DNA of 36,733 nt from Streptomyces sp. CNQ085 (GCF_022614595.1 NZ_JAJFAU010000030.1:1-36733); one strand, 5' to 3'. Shown: positions 16,501 to 24,705, counted from the stretch's first letter. A program made the numbers and translations. Notes: generated by a model not told the origin, from the sequence alone.

Positions 16501-19305
16501 TGGCAGGGCGGTACGTCCGCTGTCGGCGAGGTCGGCGAGCGGGCCGAGGTCCTCGGCCGTGAACTCCGCGGTGAACTCCCTTACCCCGGAGGCGAAGCGC
16601 TCCTCGGTGCCGAGCAGCGGGTGGCGGGCGGTGCCGCCCGCCGCGGCGCGGCGGGGTCCGGCGGCCGGCAGCCAGTGGCGCTTGCGCTGGAAGGCGTAGG
16701 TGGGCAGGTCCGCCTTGTCCGGCACGGCGTGCCCGGCGTGGTAGCCGGGCCAGGAGACGGTGAGTCCGGCGGCGTAGTACTCGGCGAGTGCGGCCAGGGT
16801 GGTGGTGACCGTCCGGTCCCGGCGGCGCAGGCTGGCCAGCCACAGGTGGTCCTCGGCGGCGACGCCGCGCCGGGCGAGTGCGGTCAGCGCGGCCTGCGGG
16901 CCGATCTCGATCATGGCATGCCGGCCGCGCCGGGCCACCGCGCGGATGCCGTCCAGGAAGCGCACGGGTTCACCGATGTGCCGCACCCAGTAGTCGGGGG
17001 ATGCGATGTCGCGGAACCGGGCGAGCCGTCCGGTCACGTTGGAGATCAGGCTGATGGCCGGCTCGTGGAACTCGATGCCGTCGAGTGCGGCGCGGAAGTC
17101 GTCGTAGACCTCGGCCATCTGCGGGGAGTGGAAGGCGTGCGAGACCGCGAGCCGGTCGACGCGCACGCCGCGCTCCCCCAGGATGCCGCAGACCTCGTCC
17201 AGGGCGGGCAGCGCGCCGGAGATGACGCACTGGTCGGGGGCGTTGACCGCGGCCAGGGCGAGGTCGGGGCGGCTCTCCAGGAGCGGCTCGACATCCTCGG
17301 CGGGGACGGCGACCGCGGCCATGCCTCCCTCGGCGCGCACCGCCTGCATCAGCCGGGCCCGCGCGGCGACCAGCCGCACGGCGTCGGGGAGGCTGAACAG
17401 GCCGGCGACCGCGGCGGCGACGACCTCACCGATGCTGTGCCCGACGAGCACGTTGGGGCGCACGCCCCAGGCCATCCACTGCCGGGCGAGGGCGTACTCG
17501 AGGGTGAACAGGGCGGGCTGGGTGTACTCGGTGCGGTCGATCGCCCCGGGGTCCTCCGCGGTGCCGAGCAGCAGGTCGCGCACGGAGCGGCCCAGGTGCT
17601 CCGCGAACAGCCGGTCGCACGCGTCGACGTGGGAGCGGAACTCCGGGAGGGCGTCGTAGAGGGCGGCGCCCATGCCGGCGTACTGGGAGCCCTGGCCGGT
17701 GAACATGAAGGCTGTCTTGCGGATGCCGCTGGGGCCCTCGTGGTCCTGGCCGGCCGCCCGGTCCAGGAGCCGGGCCAGGGCGGCGCGGTCGGCGACCGGG
17801 GCGGCGACGCGGTAGGGGTGGTGGGTACGGGCGACGTTGGCGGTGTGACAGAGGGCTTCGAGGGGGAGGCCGGGCCGCTCGTCGAGCAGTCGCCGGTGGT
17901 TCGCGGCCTGCTCGCGCAGGGCGGCGGAACTCTTGGCGGAGAGGGTGAACAGCGGGGCGGCGGGCGTGCCGGGGGTCTGCGGCGCGGGACCGGCCTCCGG
18001 TGCCTGCTCCAGGACCACCGCGCCGATGGTGCCGGCGAAGCCGAAGCTGTTGACGACCGCACGGCGCACCTCGGCCCGCCACGGCTCGCAGGAGGTCGGC
18101 ACGCGCAGCGGGTAGAGGTCCCAGGGGATGCGCCCGGACGGGGTGCTGAGGTTCAGGTGCGGATAGACGGTGCCCGAGCGCAGCTGCAGCACCGTCTTGA
18201 TGACTCCGACGATGCCGGAGGCCGGCTCCATGTGGCCCAGGTTGGTCTTGACCGAAGCGGTGAGCACGGGGTTGTCGGCGGTGTGCGACTGGGCGAACAC
18301 GTCCCCGATGGCGCCGAACTCGATCGGATCGCCGAGCGGGGTGCCGGTGCCGTGCGCCTCCACGTACTGGATGTCCTCGGGGGTGAGGCGGGCCGTGGCC
18401 AGCGCGGCGCGGATCACCTTCTCCTGCGCGGGACCGTTGGGCACGGTCAGTCCGGCGCTGTCGCCGTCCTGGCCGACGGCGGTACCGCGCACCAGGGCGA
18501 GCACCCGGTCGCCGTCACGCTCGGCGTCGGAGAGCAGCTTGAGGACCAGGACACCGCAGCCCTCGGCGCGCGCGTATCCGTCGGCCGACTCGTCGAAGGT
18601 CTTGCACTGGCCGTCCGGGGCGAGCATCTGCGCGTTGGAGAACATCACCGGGATGCGCGGGTGGTGCAGGGCGTTGACGCCACCGCACAGCGCGATGTCG
18701 GTCTCGCCGGAGCGCAGGGCCTGCGCGGCCAGGTGCAGGGCGACCAGGGATGACGAGCACGCGGTGTCGACGCTCATGCTGGGTCCGCGCCACCCAAGGA
18801 AGTACGACAGCCGGCCCGACAGCGGGAACATCGTGATACCGGAGGCCAGGTGGCCGTCCATCTCCTCGTACGGCAGGGACTCCAGCTCCAGCGCGTAGTC
18901 GATGGAGCTGGCGCCGACGTAGACACCGCCGTTGCCGCGGCGCAGCGGTGCCGGGTCGATGTTGGCGTGCTCCAGGGCCTGCCAGGCGGTCTCCAGCAGC
19001 AGACGCTGCTGGGGGTCCATGTACCGGGCCTCCTTGGGGGAGATATTGAAGAAGGCGGCGTCGAAGAGGTCCACGCGGTCGAGGAAGCCCCCCGCGTCGG
19101 TGTGGATCTTCCCCTTGTCCTCAGGGGTCTCGGGGGTGAACGCGGCCACGTCCCACCGGTCCTGTGGAATCGGGCCGATCCCGCTGCGTCCTTCCCGCAG
19201 GAAGGCGTCGAACTCGTCGGGCGAGGTGCTGCCGCCGGGGAATCGCAGACCGATTCCGACGATCGCGACCGGCTCGGGCGGCTCCTGGGACTCCGCACGC
19301 GGCAT
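13597..19305 (-). CDS. Type I polyketide synthase KS-AT-(DH inactive)-(ER remnant)-KR-ACP
   Basis: A 1902-residue single-module PKS. KS (about 10-430) has Cys183, His318 and His358. AT (about 510-830) has Ser624 in GHSIGE and HAFH at 723-726, the malonyl-CoA signature. The DH-like region (about 885-1170) keeps the fold but has Leu926 where the HxxxGxxxxP histidine belongs and Glu1091 for the second-motif Asp, so dehydration is unlikely. Residues about 1385-1535 match only the two ends of an enoylreductase, with the NADPH-binding core absent. KR (about 1548-1740) keeps TGGLGGLG, the serine pair and Tyr1698. ACP carries Ser1857 in LDSL. As read, it condenses and ketoreduces only. AAGGAG precedes ATG 19305. 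Confidence 0.93.
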   Translation of the reverse strand: MPRAESQEPPEPVAIVGIGLRFPGGSTSPDEFDAFLREGRSGIGPIPQDRWDVAAFTPETPEDKGKIHTDAGGFLDRVDLFDAAFFNISPKEARYMDPQQRLLLETAWQALEHANIDPAPLRRGNGGVYVGASSIDYALELESLPYEEMDGHLASGITMFPLSGRLSYFLGWRGPSMSVDTACSSSLVALHLAAQALRSGETDIALCGGVNALHHPRIPVMFSNAQMLAPDGQCKTFDESADGYARAEGCGVLVLKLLSDAERDGDRVLALVRGTAVGQDGDSAGLTVPNGPAQEKVIRAALATARLTPEDIQYVEAHGTGTPLGDPIEFGAIGDVFAQSHTADNPVLTASVKTNLGHMEPASGIVGVIKTVLQLRSGTVYPHLNLSTPSGRIPWDLYPLRVPTSCEPWRAEVRRAVVNSFGFAGTIGAVVLEQAPEAGPAPQTPGTPAAPLFTLSAKSSAALREQAANHRRLLDERPGLPLEALCHTANVARTHHPYRVAAPVADRAALARLLDRAAGQDHEGPSGIRKTAFMFTGQGSQYAGMGAALYDALPEFRSHVDACDRLFAEHLGRSVRDLLLGTAEDPGAIDRTEYTQPALFTLEYALARQWMAWGVRPNVLVGHSIGEVVAAAVAGLFSLPDAVRLVAARARLMQAVRAEGGMAAVAVPAEDVEPLLESRPDLALAAVNAPDQCVISGALPALDEVCGILGERGVRVDRLAVSHAFHSPQMAEVYDDFRAALDGIEFHEPAISLISNVTGRLARFRDIASPDYWVRHIGEPVRFLDGIRAVARRGRHAMIEIGPQAALTALARRGVAAEDHLWLASLRRRDRTVTTTLAALAEYYAAGLTVSWPGYHAGHAVPDKADLPTYAFQRKRHWLPAAGPRRAAAGGTARHPLLGTEERFASGVREFTAEFTAEDLGPLADLADSGRTALPAGAYVDLLFAVQDAVQGHARSVVRDLRLLAPLDVPAETRTSLTTRWRPLPGGGAEVAVFTVVGGEEDVHAIAVIAADPEPVVPVSELAELDAGLAPAETQIDDEDIYTDLASVGRPHGPRMRLLLRAARHADGLVTGELTGRNASAVEHVPAELVEAAVQACVVLDPEGPVFLPRGAASVRHFRKPRGEALRVLARVHGDQDRRTADVLLLENGDPVAELLGVRLARPEGSTGRRRFLHRPEWVRRALPAPQTTVPARHVVLLDPSSARAADLAGLSGPMKVTRGAGLTELKAALEDPTVTDVCRVWRQLPQAVSADRLRAECEENYRELLALVTALDTAGTPRPPRLWLVTEGAQWLPGDPAGDGGHLAAATLWGFGRVLLTEYPQYRTTLVDIAPGSGLAPLLEEWHAEPSGEYQVAHRPGRRYVRRLLSGDAPLTWSGGFELRAPDSGDLSDLVLVAATDVPPGADEVQIRVRSVGLSADDARTALDTGRAEREELPGAEEEPPPLLGTAATGTVLAAAEGTRFAPGDDVLVRHDGTFRSTLTVPAAAVVHAPAAEEDDGARRFRLDETGEALRAALSDPSGQSWVTLPDASGAEPATNAEEIPAALRPDRTYLVTGGLGGLGLVTARKLIALGARHLTLVSRSGRPTEEAAPVLAGLAEHAELDLVRADIGRAEDVRRLVRHLAAGPHPVGGIVHAAGAYDKKLIAELTWEAVDAQLEAKAYGGWLLHEAAESSFPELDFFVTYSSIASVLGGATQGHYAAASAALDALAEWRGRRGVPGLSVNWGAWARVGMSARLEEHLSQEIERSGVRFFSPTRALDTLARLWGRPRTQRVVGEFDWDRYVAGSVTGDLFYDRLARDASGDDTGPDLTALAALPPAERTTAVTGMVREKVAAVLHLEEGDELNPNTEFVSLGLDSLMAQQVKAALEQAFRLPLPASLTHDHPTVRHLAQFLCGQLEPVPA

Positions 19306-19316
19306 GGAGGGACTCC

Positions 19317-19631
19317 TTAGCTTTCCTGAGGGGCACTGTCCTGGACGGCCTGGGTCAGGTGGTCCACCAGATGGGCGATCGTCGGCTCGTTGAAGAGCAC
19401 GTTGACGTTGATGGAGAGATCGAGGAGCCGCTCCAGGCTCTGCCGTATCTCGGTCAGCCGCAGCGAGGTGAGTCCGAGATCGAAATAGCTGAGGTCGAGC
19501 GGGATGTCCTCGGATTCTTCCATGAGGAGAACCGCTCTGAATTTCTTCAGGACGATCGACTCTATTTCTTCGGAGAGTTCGGCGCGCGGCAGATCACGCA
19601 GGCGCTGAACAGTGCTGTCGACGGGGTGCAT
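19317..19631 (-). CDS. Discrete acyl carrier protein upstream of the PKS
   Basis: A 104-residue carrier protein with phosphopantetheine Ser56 in the motif DLGLTSLRL. It starts the PKS operon and ends 12 bases before the PKS start, so it probably receives the starter acyl group made by the operon's ligase. Two starts are possible: TTG at 19643 or ATG at 19631. I prefer ATG because the -10-like TTGCAT of the SARP-type promoter covers the TTG, which would make the mRNA essentially leaderless at ATG 19631. There is no ribosome-binding site before either. Confidence 0.82.
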   Translation of the reverse strand: MHPVDSTVQRLRDLPRAELSEEIESIVLKKFRAVLLMEESEDIPLDLSYFDLGLTSLRLTEIRQSLERLLDLSINVNVLFNEPTIAHLVDHLTQAVQDSAPQES

Positions 19632-19637
19632 GCGGTC

Positions 19638-19671
19638 ATGCAACCAGCGCAGGCTGACGCCCCACTGACGG
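19638..19671 (-). promoter_or_regulatory. SARP-type promoter of the ACP-PKS operon
   Basis: On the minus strand CCGTCAG (19671-19665) and GCGTCAG (19660-19654) are 11 bases apart, followed after ten bases by TTGCAT (19643-19638). Predicted transcription would start at about the first base of the ACP start codon. It lies back to back with the plus-strand promoter of the ALDH operon. Confidence 0.6.
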
Positions 19672-19691
19672 ACGGCGGGGCCGGCCCGGCT

Positions 19692-19736
19692 GAATCAGCC
19701 CCTTGTCAGCGCCGGGTCAGATTCCGCTGCGACGCT
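19692..19736 (+). promoter_or_regulatory. SARP-type promoter of the ALDH-to-KAS II operon (three repeats)
   Basis: GAATCAG (19692-19698), TTGTCAG (19703-19709) and GGGTCAG (19714-19720) recur every 11 bases; ten bases later comes GACGCT (19731-19736), a -10-like hexamer. The ALDH start is about 40 bases further on. With the site above it forms a compact divergent promoter. Confidence 0.68.
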
Positions 19737-19781
19737 CACACTGCTTCGAAAAATCCACTCGCCAAAGGTGAAAGGCTGAAG

Positions 19782-21413
19782 ATGCTTCACGAAGCCGCGC
19801 ATGAGGAGAGTGCCGAGGCACCTTCCGATATCAAGAGCTACGACCTCTACATCGCGGGCAAGGACGTCGCGGGTGACGGGTGGGTGTACACCGTCAGCGG
19901 CCGGTCCCTGCTGGAAGACGTGTTCACCAGCGTGAGCCTGAAACGCGCCCTGGAGCAGGATCCGGAGTCGGAGGCGGCCAGACACCCGTACGTGGTCGGG
20001 CGCTGCGCGGTCGCGGACGACGCGTCCATCGACCTGGCCACGCAGGCGGCGGCCGCCGCCGCACCCGACTGGGCGGCCGTGCCGCTGGAGCGGCGGATGC
20101 GGCTGGGCACCCGGTTCCGTGAGGAACTCATCAAGCACCAGGACGAGTTTCTGCGCATGCTGGTCGCCGAGTCGCACCCGGTCAAGCTGGCCCGCTGGGA
20201 ACTGAGCTGCCTGCTGCAGATCTACTCCCCGGGCTCCCTGCGCTGGTACACCAAACAGATGCGGGTGGAGAAGGAGTACGCCGACCGCACGCTGGTGCTG
20301 CACCGCCAGCCCGACGGTGTGGTGGCATTCAACCCGCCGCAGAACGCACCCCTGCCGAGCGCCGCCCTGTGCGTGCTGGCCCTGATGGCCGGCAACGCGG
20401 TGGTGGTGCGGGCGCCGCGCAGCATCGCACTGAGCACCATGTGGCTGCTGCGGGACGTGGTGGCGCCGCTGCTGGAGGAGATGGACGCGCCGGCCGGAGT
20501 GCTCAACGCGGTGTGCAGCAACCCCAAGCAGACCATGGACCGCTGGATCGCGGACCCGCTGATCAACGACATCTTCTACATCGGCGGCAGCCAGGAGGGC
20601 CTGCGGTTCGAGCAGCGGTGCGTGGCGCACGGCAAGAAGCCGATCCTCGAACTGGCCGGCAACGACGGCATCGTCGTGTGGAAGGACGCCGACGTCAAGT
20701 GGGCGGCGGAGGCCATCACCGAGGCCTTCTACGGCTCCGGTCAGATCTGCATGGTGCCCAACTACGTGCTGGTACACCCGGACGTCGCGGACAACCTGAT
20801 CGCCGAGGTGAAGGAGCAGGTCAAGGGCATCCGGCCGGGCCTGCCCGAGGAGGAGGACGTGCTGCTGTCGCCGGTGCGGCGCAGTGAGCGGTTCTTCCGG
20901 CTGCTGCGTCAGGCACTGGACAACGGCGCCGAGCTGGTCACCGGCGGCCACCGCACCGAACTGGACGGCACGCCCTCGGAGACGGGAGTGTTCCTGCAGC
21001 CGACGGTACTGCGCGTGGACGGCCTGGACCGGGCGCGCACCTACGACGTGGTGCGCGAGGAGACGTTCTTCCCGCTGGTGCCGGTCGTGGTCCCCGAGCG
21101 GGAGGACGACGACGCCCTCCTGGAGGCGTTCCTGCGCTTCGTCAACAGCAACGACTACGGGCTGCGCAACTCCCTGTGGTCGCGTTCCGACCACGTCATC
21201 GAGACCTTCGTGCGGCGGGTCGTCAACGGCGGCCTGCTGAAGGTCAACGACTCCCACATCGGCTTCCTCCCCTACCTGCCCAGCCATGGTGGCACCGGCC
21301 GCACCGGCGGCGCCTTCGGCGAGGCCAACTACCCGATGCTCAAGACCTCCCACGTGCAGGGCGTCAGCATCGCCCGCGGCGTCAGCCCGTACGACGCGGT
21401 GTTCGGCGCCTGA
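19782..21413 (+). CDS. Aldehyde-dehydrogenase-superfamily protein, proposed acyl-thioester reductase
   Basis: A 543-residue ALDH-fold protein. Catalytic Cys323 lies in YGSGQICMVPNYV and the general-base Glu290 in ILELAGND. The NAD(P) region VVAFNPPQNAPLPS departs from the usual PWNxP. The family includes both aldehyde oxidases and acyl-thioester reductases such as LuxC. Because a class III aminotransferase follows two genes later, I infer that it reduces a PKS- or ACP-bound acyl thioester to the aldehyde. AAAGG precedes ATG 19782. First gene of a ten-gene plus-strand operon. An ordinary aldehyde dehydrogenase remains possible. Confidence 0.82.
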   Translation: MLHEAAHEESAEAPSDIKSYDLYIAGKDVAGDGWVYTVSGRSLLEDVFTSVSLKRALEQDPESEAARHPYVVGRCAVADDASIDLATQAAAAAAPDWAAVPLERRMRLGTRFREELIKHQDEFLRMLVAESHPVKLARWELSCLLQIYSPGSLRWYTKQMRVEKEYADRTLVLHRQPDGVVAFNPPQNAPLPSAALCVLALMAGNAVVVRAPRSIALSTMWLLRDVVAPLLEEMDAPAGVLNAVCSNPKQTMDRWIADPLINDIFYIGGSQEGLRFEQRCVAHGKKPILELAGNDGIVVWKDADVKWAAEAITEAFYGSGQICMVPNYVLVHPDVADNLIAEVKEQVKGIRPGLPEEEDVLLSPVRRSERFFRLLRQALDNGAELVTGGHRTELDGTPSETGVFLQPTVLRVDGLDRARTYDVVREETFFPLVPVVVPEREDDDALLEAFLRFVNSNDYGLRNSLWSRSDHVIETFVRRVVNGGLLKVNDSHIGFLPYLPSHGGTGRTGGAFGEANYPMLKTSHVQGVSIARGVSPYDAVFGA

Positions 21414-21455
21414 CCGCCCCCGTCCCGAACCCGCTGTTTCCGCTGGAGGCTTCCG

Positions 21456-22595
21456 TTGCGTTCCCTCGACCTCGCCCGCTCCGTCTGCGAGCGCTTCCAC
21501 CCCGGTCTGCTCAAGGAACTGGAGCAGATCCCGTACACCGACCGCGAGCGGCCCGGCAGCCCCGTGATCGATCTGTTCCGCTCCCACGGCGGGGTCGGTC
21601 TGCTGATCTCCGAGGAGTACGGCGGCCACGGCGCCGACGCCCTGGACGCGCTGCGGGTCCAACTGGCCCTGGGCGCCGTGTCCCCGTCGCTGGCGGCGGC
21701 CGTGTCGATGCACCACTTCACCGCCGCGATGCTGTACTCGCTGGCCGTCAAGGCGGGTCGGCTGACCGACGAGCAGACGGCCCTGCTGCGCCGGATCGTG
21801 CCCGACCAGCAGGTGATGGCGTCCGGCTGGGCCGAGGGCCGGACGGCGCAGAACATTCTCAAGCCGGCCGTGATCGCCCGTCCGGCGCGCGACGGGTTCC
21901 TGCTCACCGGGGCCAAGAAGCCGTGCAGCCTGTCCCGTTCGATGAGCCTGCTCACGGCGAGCGTCGCCATCCACGGCGACGACGGCGAGCCGGAGCTGGC
22001 GCTCGCCCTGGTACCGGCCGACGCGCCCGGCCTGACCGTGCACCCGTTCTGGAGCAACGACCTGCTGGCGGGCGCGGAGAGCGACGAGGTGCGGCTGGAG
22101 GACGTGTTCGTGCCGGCCGGCATGGTCGTGCGGGCCGGTGCCGACGACCCGCACCGCCTCGACGACCTCCAGTCGGCCGGGTTCGTCTGGTTCGAGCTGC
22201 TCATCTCCGCCGGGTACGCGGGCGGTGCGCTGGCGCTGGTGGAGCAGGTGCTGGAGCGCGAGCGCGGCAGCGTGGCGGAGCGGGCCTCCCTCGCCGTGGA
22301 CATGGAGATGGCGGTCGCGCTGCTGGAGGGCGTCGCGCGGGCGACCGGCCCGGAGCCCGGTGACGAGGAGTCGGTGGCTCGCGTACTCGTGGCCCGGTAC
22401 GCCGTGCAGAACGCTCTGCCCGGCATCGCCGCCCGTGCCCTGGAGCTGCTGGGCGGCCTGGACTTCATCCGCGGCTCCGGTCCGGCGCAGGCCGCGGCGG
22501 CGCTGCGGGCCCTCGCCTTCCACCCGCCGTCGCGCGCCGCCGCCACGGAGCCGCTGCTGCACTGGTTCGGCGGCGGCGAGCTCGTTCTGGCCTAG
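21456..22595 (+). CDS. Acyl-CoA-dehydrogenase-like flavoprotein, proposed amine N-hydroxylase (VlmH-like)
   Basis: A 379-residue flavoprotein of the acyl-CoA dehydrogenase fold: an N-terminal helical domain with LLISEEYGGHGADALDALRV, a β-barrel middle with GFLLTGAKKPCSLS, and a C-terminal four-helix domain with ALELLGGLDFIRGSG. VlmH, the FADH2-dependent isobutylamine N-hydroxylase of valanimycin, belongs to this fold and has similar length. A VlmR-type flavin reductase is encoded in the same operon. I therefore predict conversion of a fatty amine to its hydroxylamine. The start is TTG 21456 with GGAGG seven bases upstream. A desaturating dehydrogenase acting on the chain is the alternative. 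Confidence 0.8.
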   Translation: MRSLDLARSVCERFHPGLLKELEQIPYTDRERPGSPVIDLFRSHGGVGLLISEEYGGHGADALDALRVQLALGAVSPSLAAAVSMHHFTAAMLYSLAVKAGRLTDEQTALLRRIVPDQQVMASGWAEGRTAQNILKPAVIARPARDGFLLTGAKKPCSLSRSMSLLTASVAIHGDDGEPELALALVPADAPGLTVHPFWSNDLLAGAESDEVRLEDVFVPAGMVVRAGADDPHRLDDLQSAGFVWFELLISAGYAGGALALVEQVLERERGSVAERASLAVDMEMAVALLEGVARATGPEPGDEESVARVLVARYAVQNALPGIAARALELLGGLDFIRGSGPAQAAAALRALAFHPPSRAAATEPLLHWFGGGELVLA

Positions 22596-22632
22596 GCCGT
22601 CCGGCAAACAGCGCTGTCCGTCCGAAGGGCGG

Positions 22633-22765
22633 GCTCCGCGGTGTCCGGTGCGTGCGACCGCAAGGCCGAGGAGGAGAGCGCAGCGTGCTGCGCCGACGAG
22701 CGACAACGCGGCATGGGGGCACCCCCGGCCGGAGGCTGGGGAGTGCGCACCGGACACCGCGGAGC
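22633..22765. repeat. 133-base element bounded by 20-bp perfect inverted repeats
   Basis: The 329-base gap between the N-hydroxylase and aminotransferase genes (22596-22924) has no convincing gene. It holds exact 20-base inverted repeats at 22633-22652 and 22746-22765, with a 93-base interior containing a smaller GGGGGCACCCCC hairpin. This could be a non-autonomous mobile element or a large intercistronic RNA hairpin. I saw no target-site duplication. The remainder, 22766-22924, is G+C-rich and featureless apart from the next ribosome site. Confidence 0.6.
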
Positions 22766-22924
22766 AGGCGGGATCCGCCAGACGGTGCCTCGGTCGACGG
22801 CCGGGACGATCCGCCGGCCAGGGCCCGGTCACGGCACCGCCGCCGCGGCCGGACGGGCCCGCTGCCGGGGCACCGGTCCCGGTCCTGTCCCCACGACCCC
22901 ACGACCCCTTGGAGTGAGCCACAC

Positions 22925-24226
22925 GTGACCGTCATCCAGGAATCCCCGGCGGCTTCTTCCGCCGACGCCGAGGCGGAGGTCCTCGGCCTGTACCGCGCGC
23001 ATCTGAGCAAGGGCCGGGCCACGCTCGCCGAGCTGTTCGGCAGCCACATGGAGGTGGCGTCCGAGGGCGCCTGGCTCACCACCAGCGACGGTGAGCGCTT
23101 CCTCAACGCCGGCGGCTACGGCGTGTTCATGATGGGCGCCCGCCACCCGATCGTGATGGAGGAGGTGGAGCGCCAGCTGCGCACCCACCCCACCGCGACC
23201 CGCATCCTGCTGGAGCCCACCGTGGCCCGCGCGGCCGAGGCCCTGGTCTCGGTGCTGCCACCCGGTCTGGACCGGGTGCACTTCGCGCTGTCGGGGGCGG
23301 AGGCGGTGGAGACCGGCCTGAAGCTGGCCCGCGCGGGCGGTTTCAAGCGCACGGTCTCCATGCGCGGCGGCTACCACGGCAAGACCCTCGGCGCGCTGTC
23401 GGCCACCGCCAAGGAGGTCTACCAGCGGCCGTTCCGCCCGCTGGTGCCCGACTTCCTGCACCTGCCCTTCGGGGACGCCGACGCCCTGCAGGCCGAACTC
23501 GCCGCCCACCCGGGTGAGGTGTGCGTCATCCTCGAACCGATCCAGGGTGAGGGCGGTGTGATCATACCGCCGAAGGGTTACCTCAAGCGCGTCGAGGAGC
23601 TGGTGCGCGAGTACGACGGCTTCCTGATCCTAGACGAGGTGCAGTCCGGCTTCGGCCGGCTCGGCGAGTGGTGGGGCGCCGACATCGAGGGCGTCGTCCC
23701 GGACGTCCTGCTCGCCGGCAAGGCGCTCGGCGGTGGGGTGATGCCGGTCTCGGCGGCCGTCGCCACCCGCAAGGCCTTCCGTCCCTTCGACAAGGACCCC
23801 TACGTCCACACCGCCACCTTCTCCGGCCAGCCGGTGCTGATGGCCGCGGTCCAGGGCGCCATCCGGGCCGTGAAGGAGGAGCGCCTGGTCACCAGGGCGC
23901 TGGACCTCGGCGCCCGACTGCTGCCGGCGATCACCGAGATCGCGCGCCGCAACATCCCCGACCTCCTGGTGGACGTGCGCGGCCGGGGTCTGCTGATCGG
24001 CGTCGAGCTCGTCGAGGCCGGGCTGGCCGGCGAGCTGCTGATCGAACTGTTCAACCACGGCGTGGTCGCCAACCATTCGATGAACGGCAGCTCGGTGGTG
24101 CGGTTCACCCCGCCCGCCGTGCTCGGCGACACCGACGTGGACTTCCTCCTCAACTCCTTCGACCTGGCCACCCGCGACCTCGTACGGGGCGCGGCCAAGA
24201 TGCCGGAAGGCGGTAACCCATCGTGA
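22925..24226 (+). CDS. Class III PLP-dependent aminotransferase
   Basis: A 433-residue fold-type I aminotransferase of the ornithine/GABA type. The PLP Asp is in ILDEVQSGFGRLG and the Schiff-base lysine is Lys266 in LAGKALGGG. SGAEAVETGLKLAR and EPIQGEGGVIIPP are also typical. Class III enzymes readily transfer amino groups to aldehydes, so it is predicted to turn the long-chain aldehyde from the ALDH-like reductase into a primary amine. This replaces the valine decarboxylase (VlmD) of valanimycin. GTG 22925 has GGAG ten bases upstream; upstream in-frame sequence belongs to the inverted-repeat element. The stop overlaps the next gene's GTG. Confidence 0.9.
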   Translation: MTVIQESPAASSADAEAEVLGLYRAHLSKGRATLAELFGSHMEVASEGAWLTTSDGERFLNAGGYGVFMMGARHPIVMEEVERQLRTHPTATRILLEPTVARAAEALVSVLPPGLDRVHFALSGAEAVETGLKLARAGGFKRTVSMRGGYHGKTLGALSATAKEVYQRPFRPLVPDFLHLPFGDADALQAELAAHPGEVCVILEPIQGEGGVIIPPKGYLKRVEELVREYDGFLILDEVQSGFGRLGEWWGADIEGVVPDVLLAGKALGGGVMPVSAAVATRKAFRPFDKDPYVHTATFSGQPVLMAAVQGAIRAVKEERLVTRALDLGARLLPAITEIARRNIPDLLVDVRGRGLLIGVELVEAGLAGELLIELFNHGVVANHSMNGSSVVRFTPPAVLGDTDVDFLLNSFDLATRDLVRGAAKMPEGGNPS

Positions 24227-24705
24227 GGCACGTCGAACTCGATGCCCTGATACCCGCGGAGCAGGCCGAGACGGTCCTGCACGCCGTACGGCGCTGGGAG
24301 CGGTACCCGGACCTGGCGCCCCACGTCAACGCGACCACCGTGCACGCCGCCTACCCCGACCCGGCCGCCTCCTCCAGCTGGGAGCTGCACTTCCGCAGCG
24401 GCCTGCTGCGCTGGACCGAGGACGACACCGTGCTGCCGGAGCAGGGCGAGATCCGCTTCGAGCAGTCCGACGGGGACTTCGACTCCTTCTCCGGGACCTG
24501 GTCGGTCAGGCAGGACGGCGACGACGTCGCGGTCCGCTTCGACGCCGACTTCGACTTCGGCATCCCGAGTCTGGAGGGCATCCTCGACCCGATCGCCGAG
24601 CGGGTCGTCAAGGAGACCGTGGCCTGGGCGCTGACCGGTCTGTTCCCCGCCGTGCGCATCAGCGGCGGCATCGAACTCACCCAGCCCGCCGCGGTCGACG
24701 CCTAG
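24223..24705 (+). CDS. SRPBCC/START-fold protein (coenzyme Q-binding or cyclase type)
   Basis: A 160-residue single-domain protein. VRRWERYPDLAPHVNATTVH near the N-terminus, the central strand region GEIRFEQSDGDFDSFSGTWSV, and the long C-terminal helix IAERVVKETVAWALTGLFPAV match the SRPBCC helix-grip fold. The cavity binds hydrophobic ligands. It might hold the alkyl chain for the adjacent VlmO-like membrane protein or catalyse a rearrangement, but no reaction can be read from the sequence. Its GTG overlaps the aminotransferase stop. It lies inside the core azoxy operon, which argues for a pathway role. Confidence 0.78.
   Translation: MRHVELDALIPAEQAETVLHAVRRWERYPDLAPHVNATTVHAAYPDPAASSSWELHFRSGLLRWTEDDTVLPEQGEIRFEQSDGDFDSFSGTWSVRQDGDDVAVRFDADFDFGIPSLEGILDPIAERVVKETVAWALTGLFPAVRISGGIELTQPAAVDA

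Noticed and set aside
13528..18753. A 1741-residue open frame on the plus strand
   Set aside because: It is fully antisense to the PKS, of low-complexity Gly/Ala/Arg composition with no recognisable domain; long antisense frames are expected at this G+C content.
22641..22928. Short plus-strand frame between the N-hydroxylase and aminotransferase genes
   Set aside because: It runs through the inverted-repeat element, has no family match and no good ribosome site.
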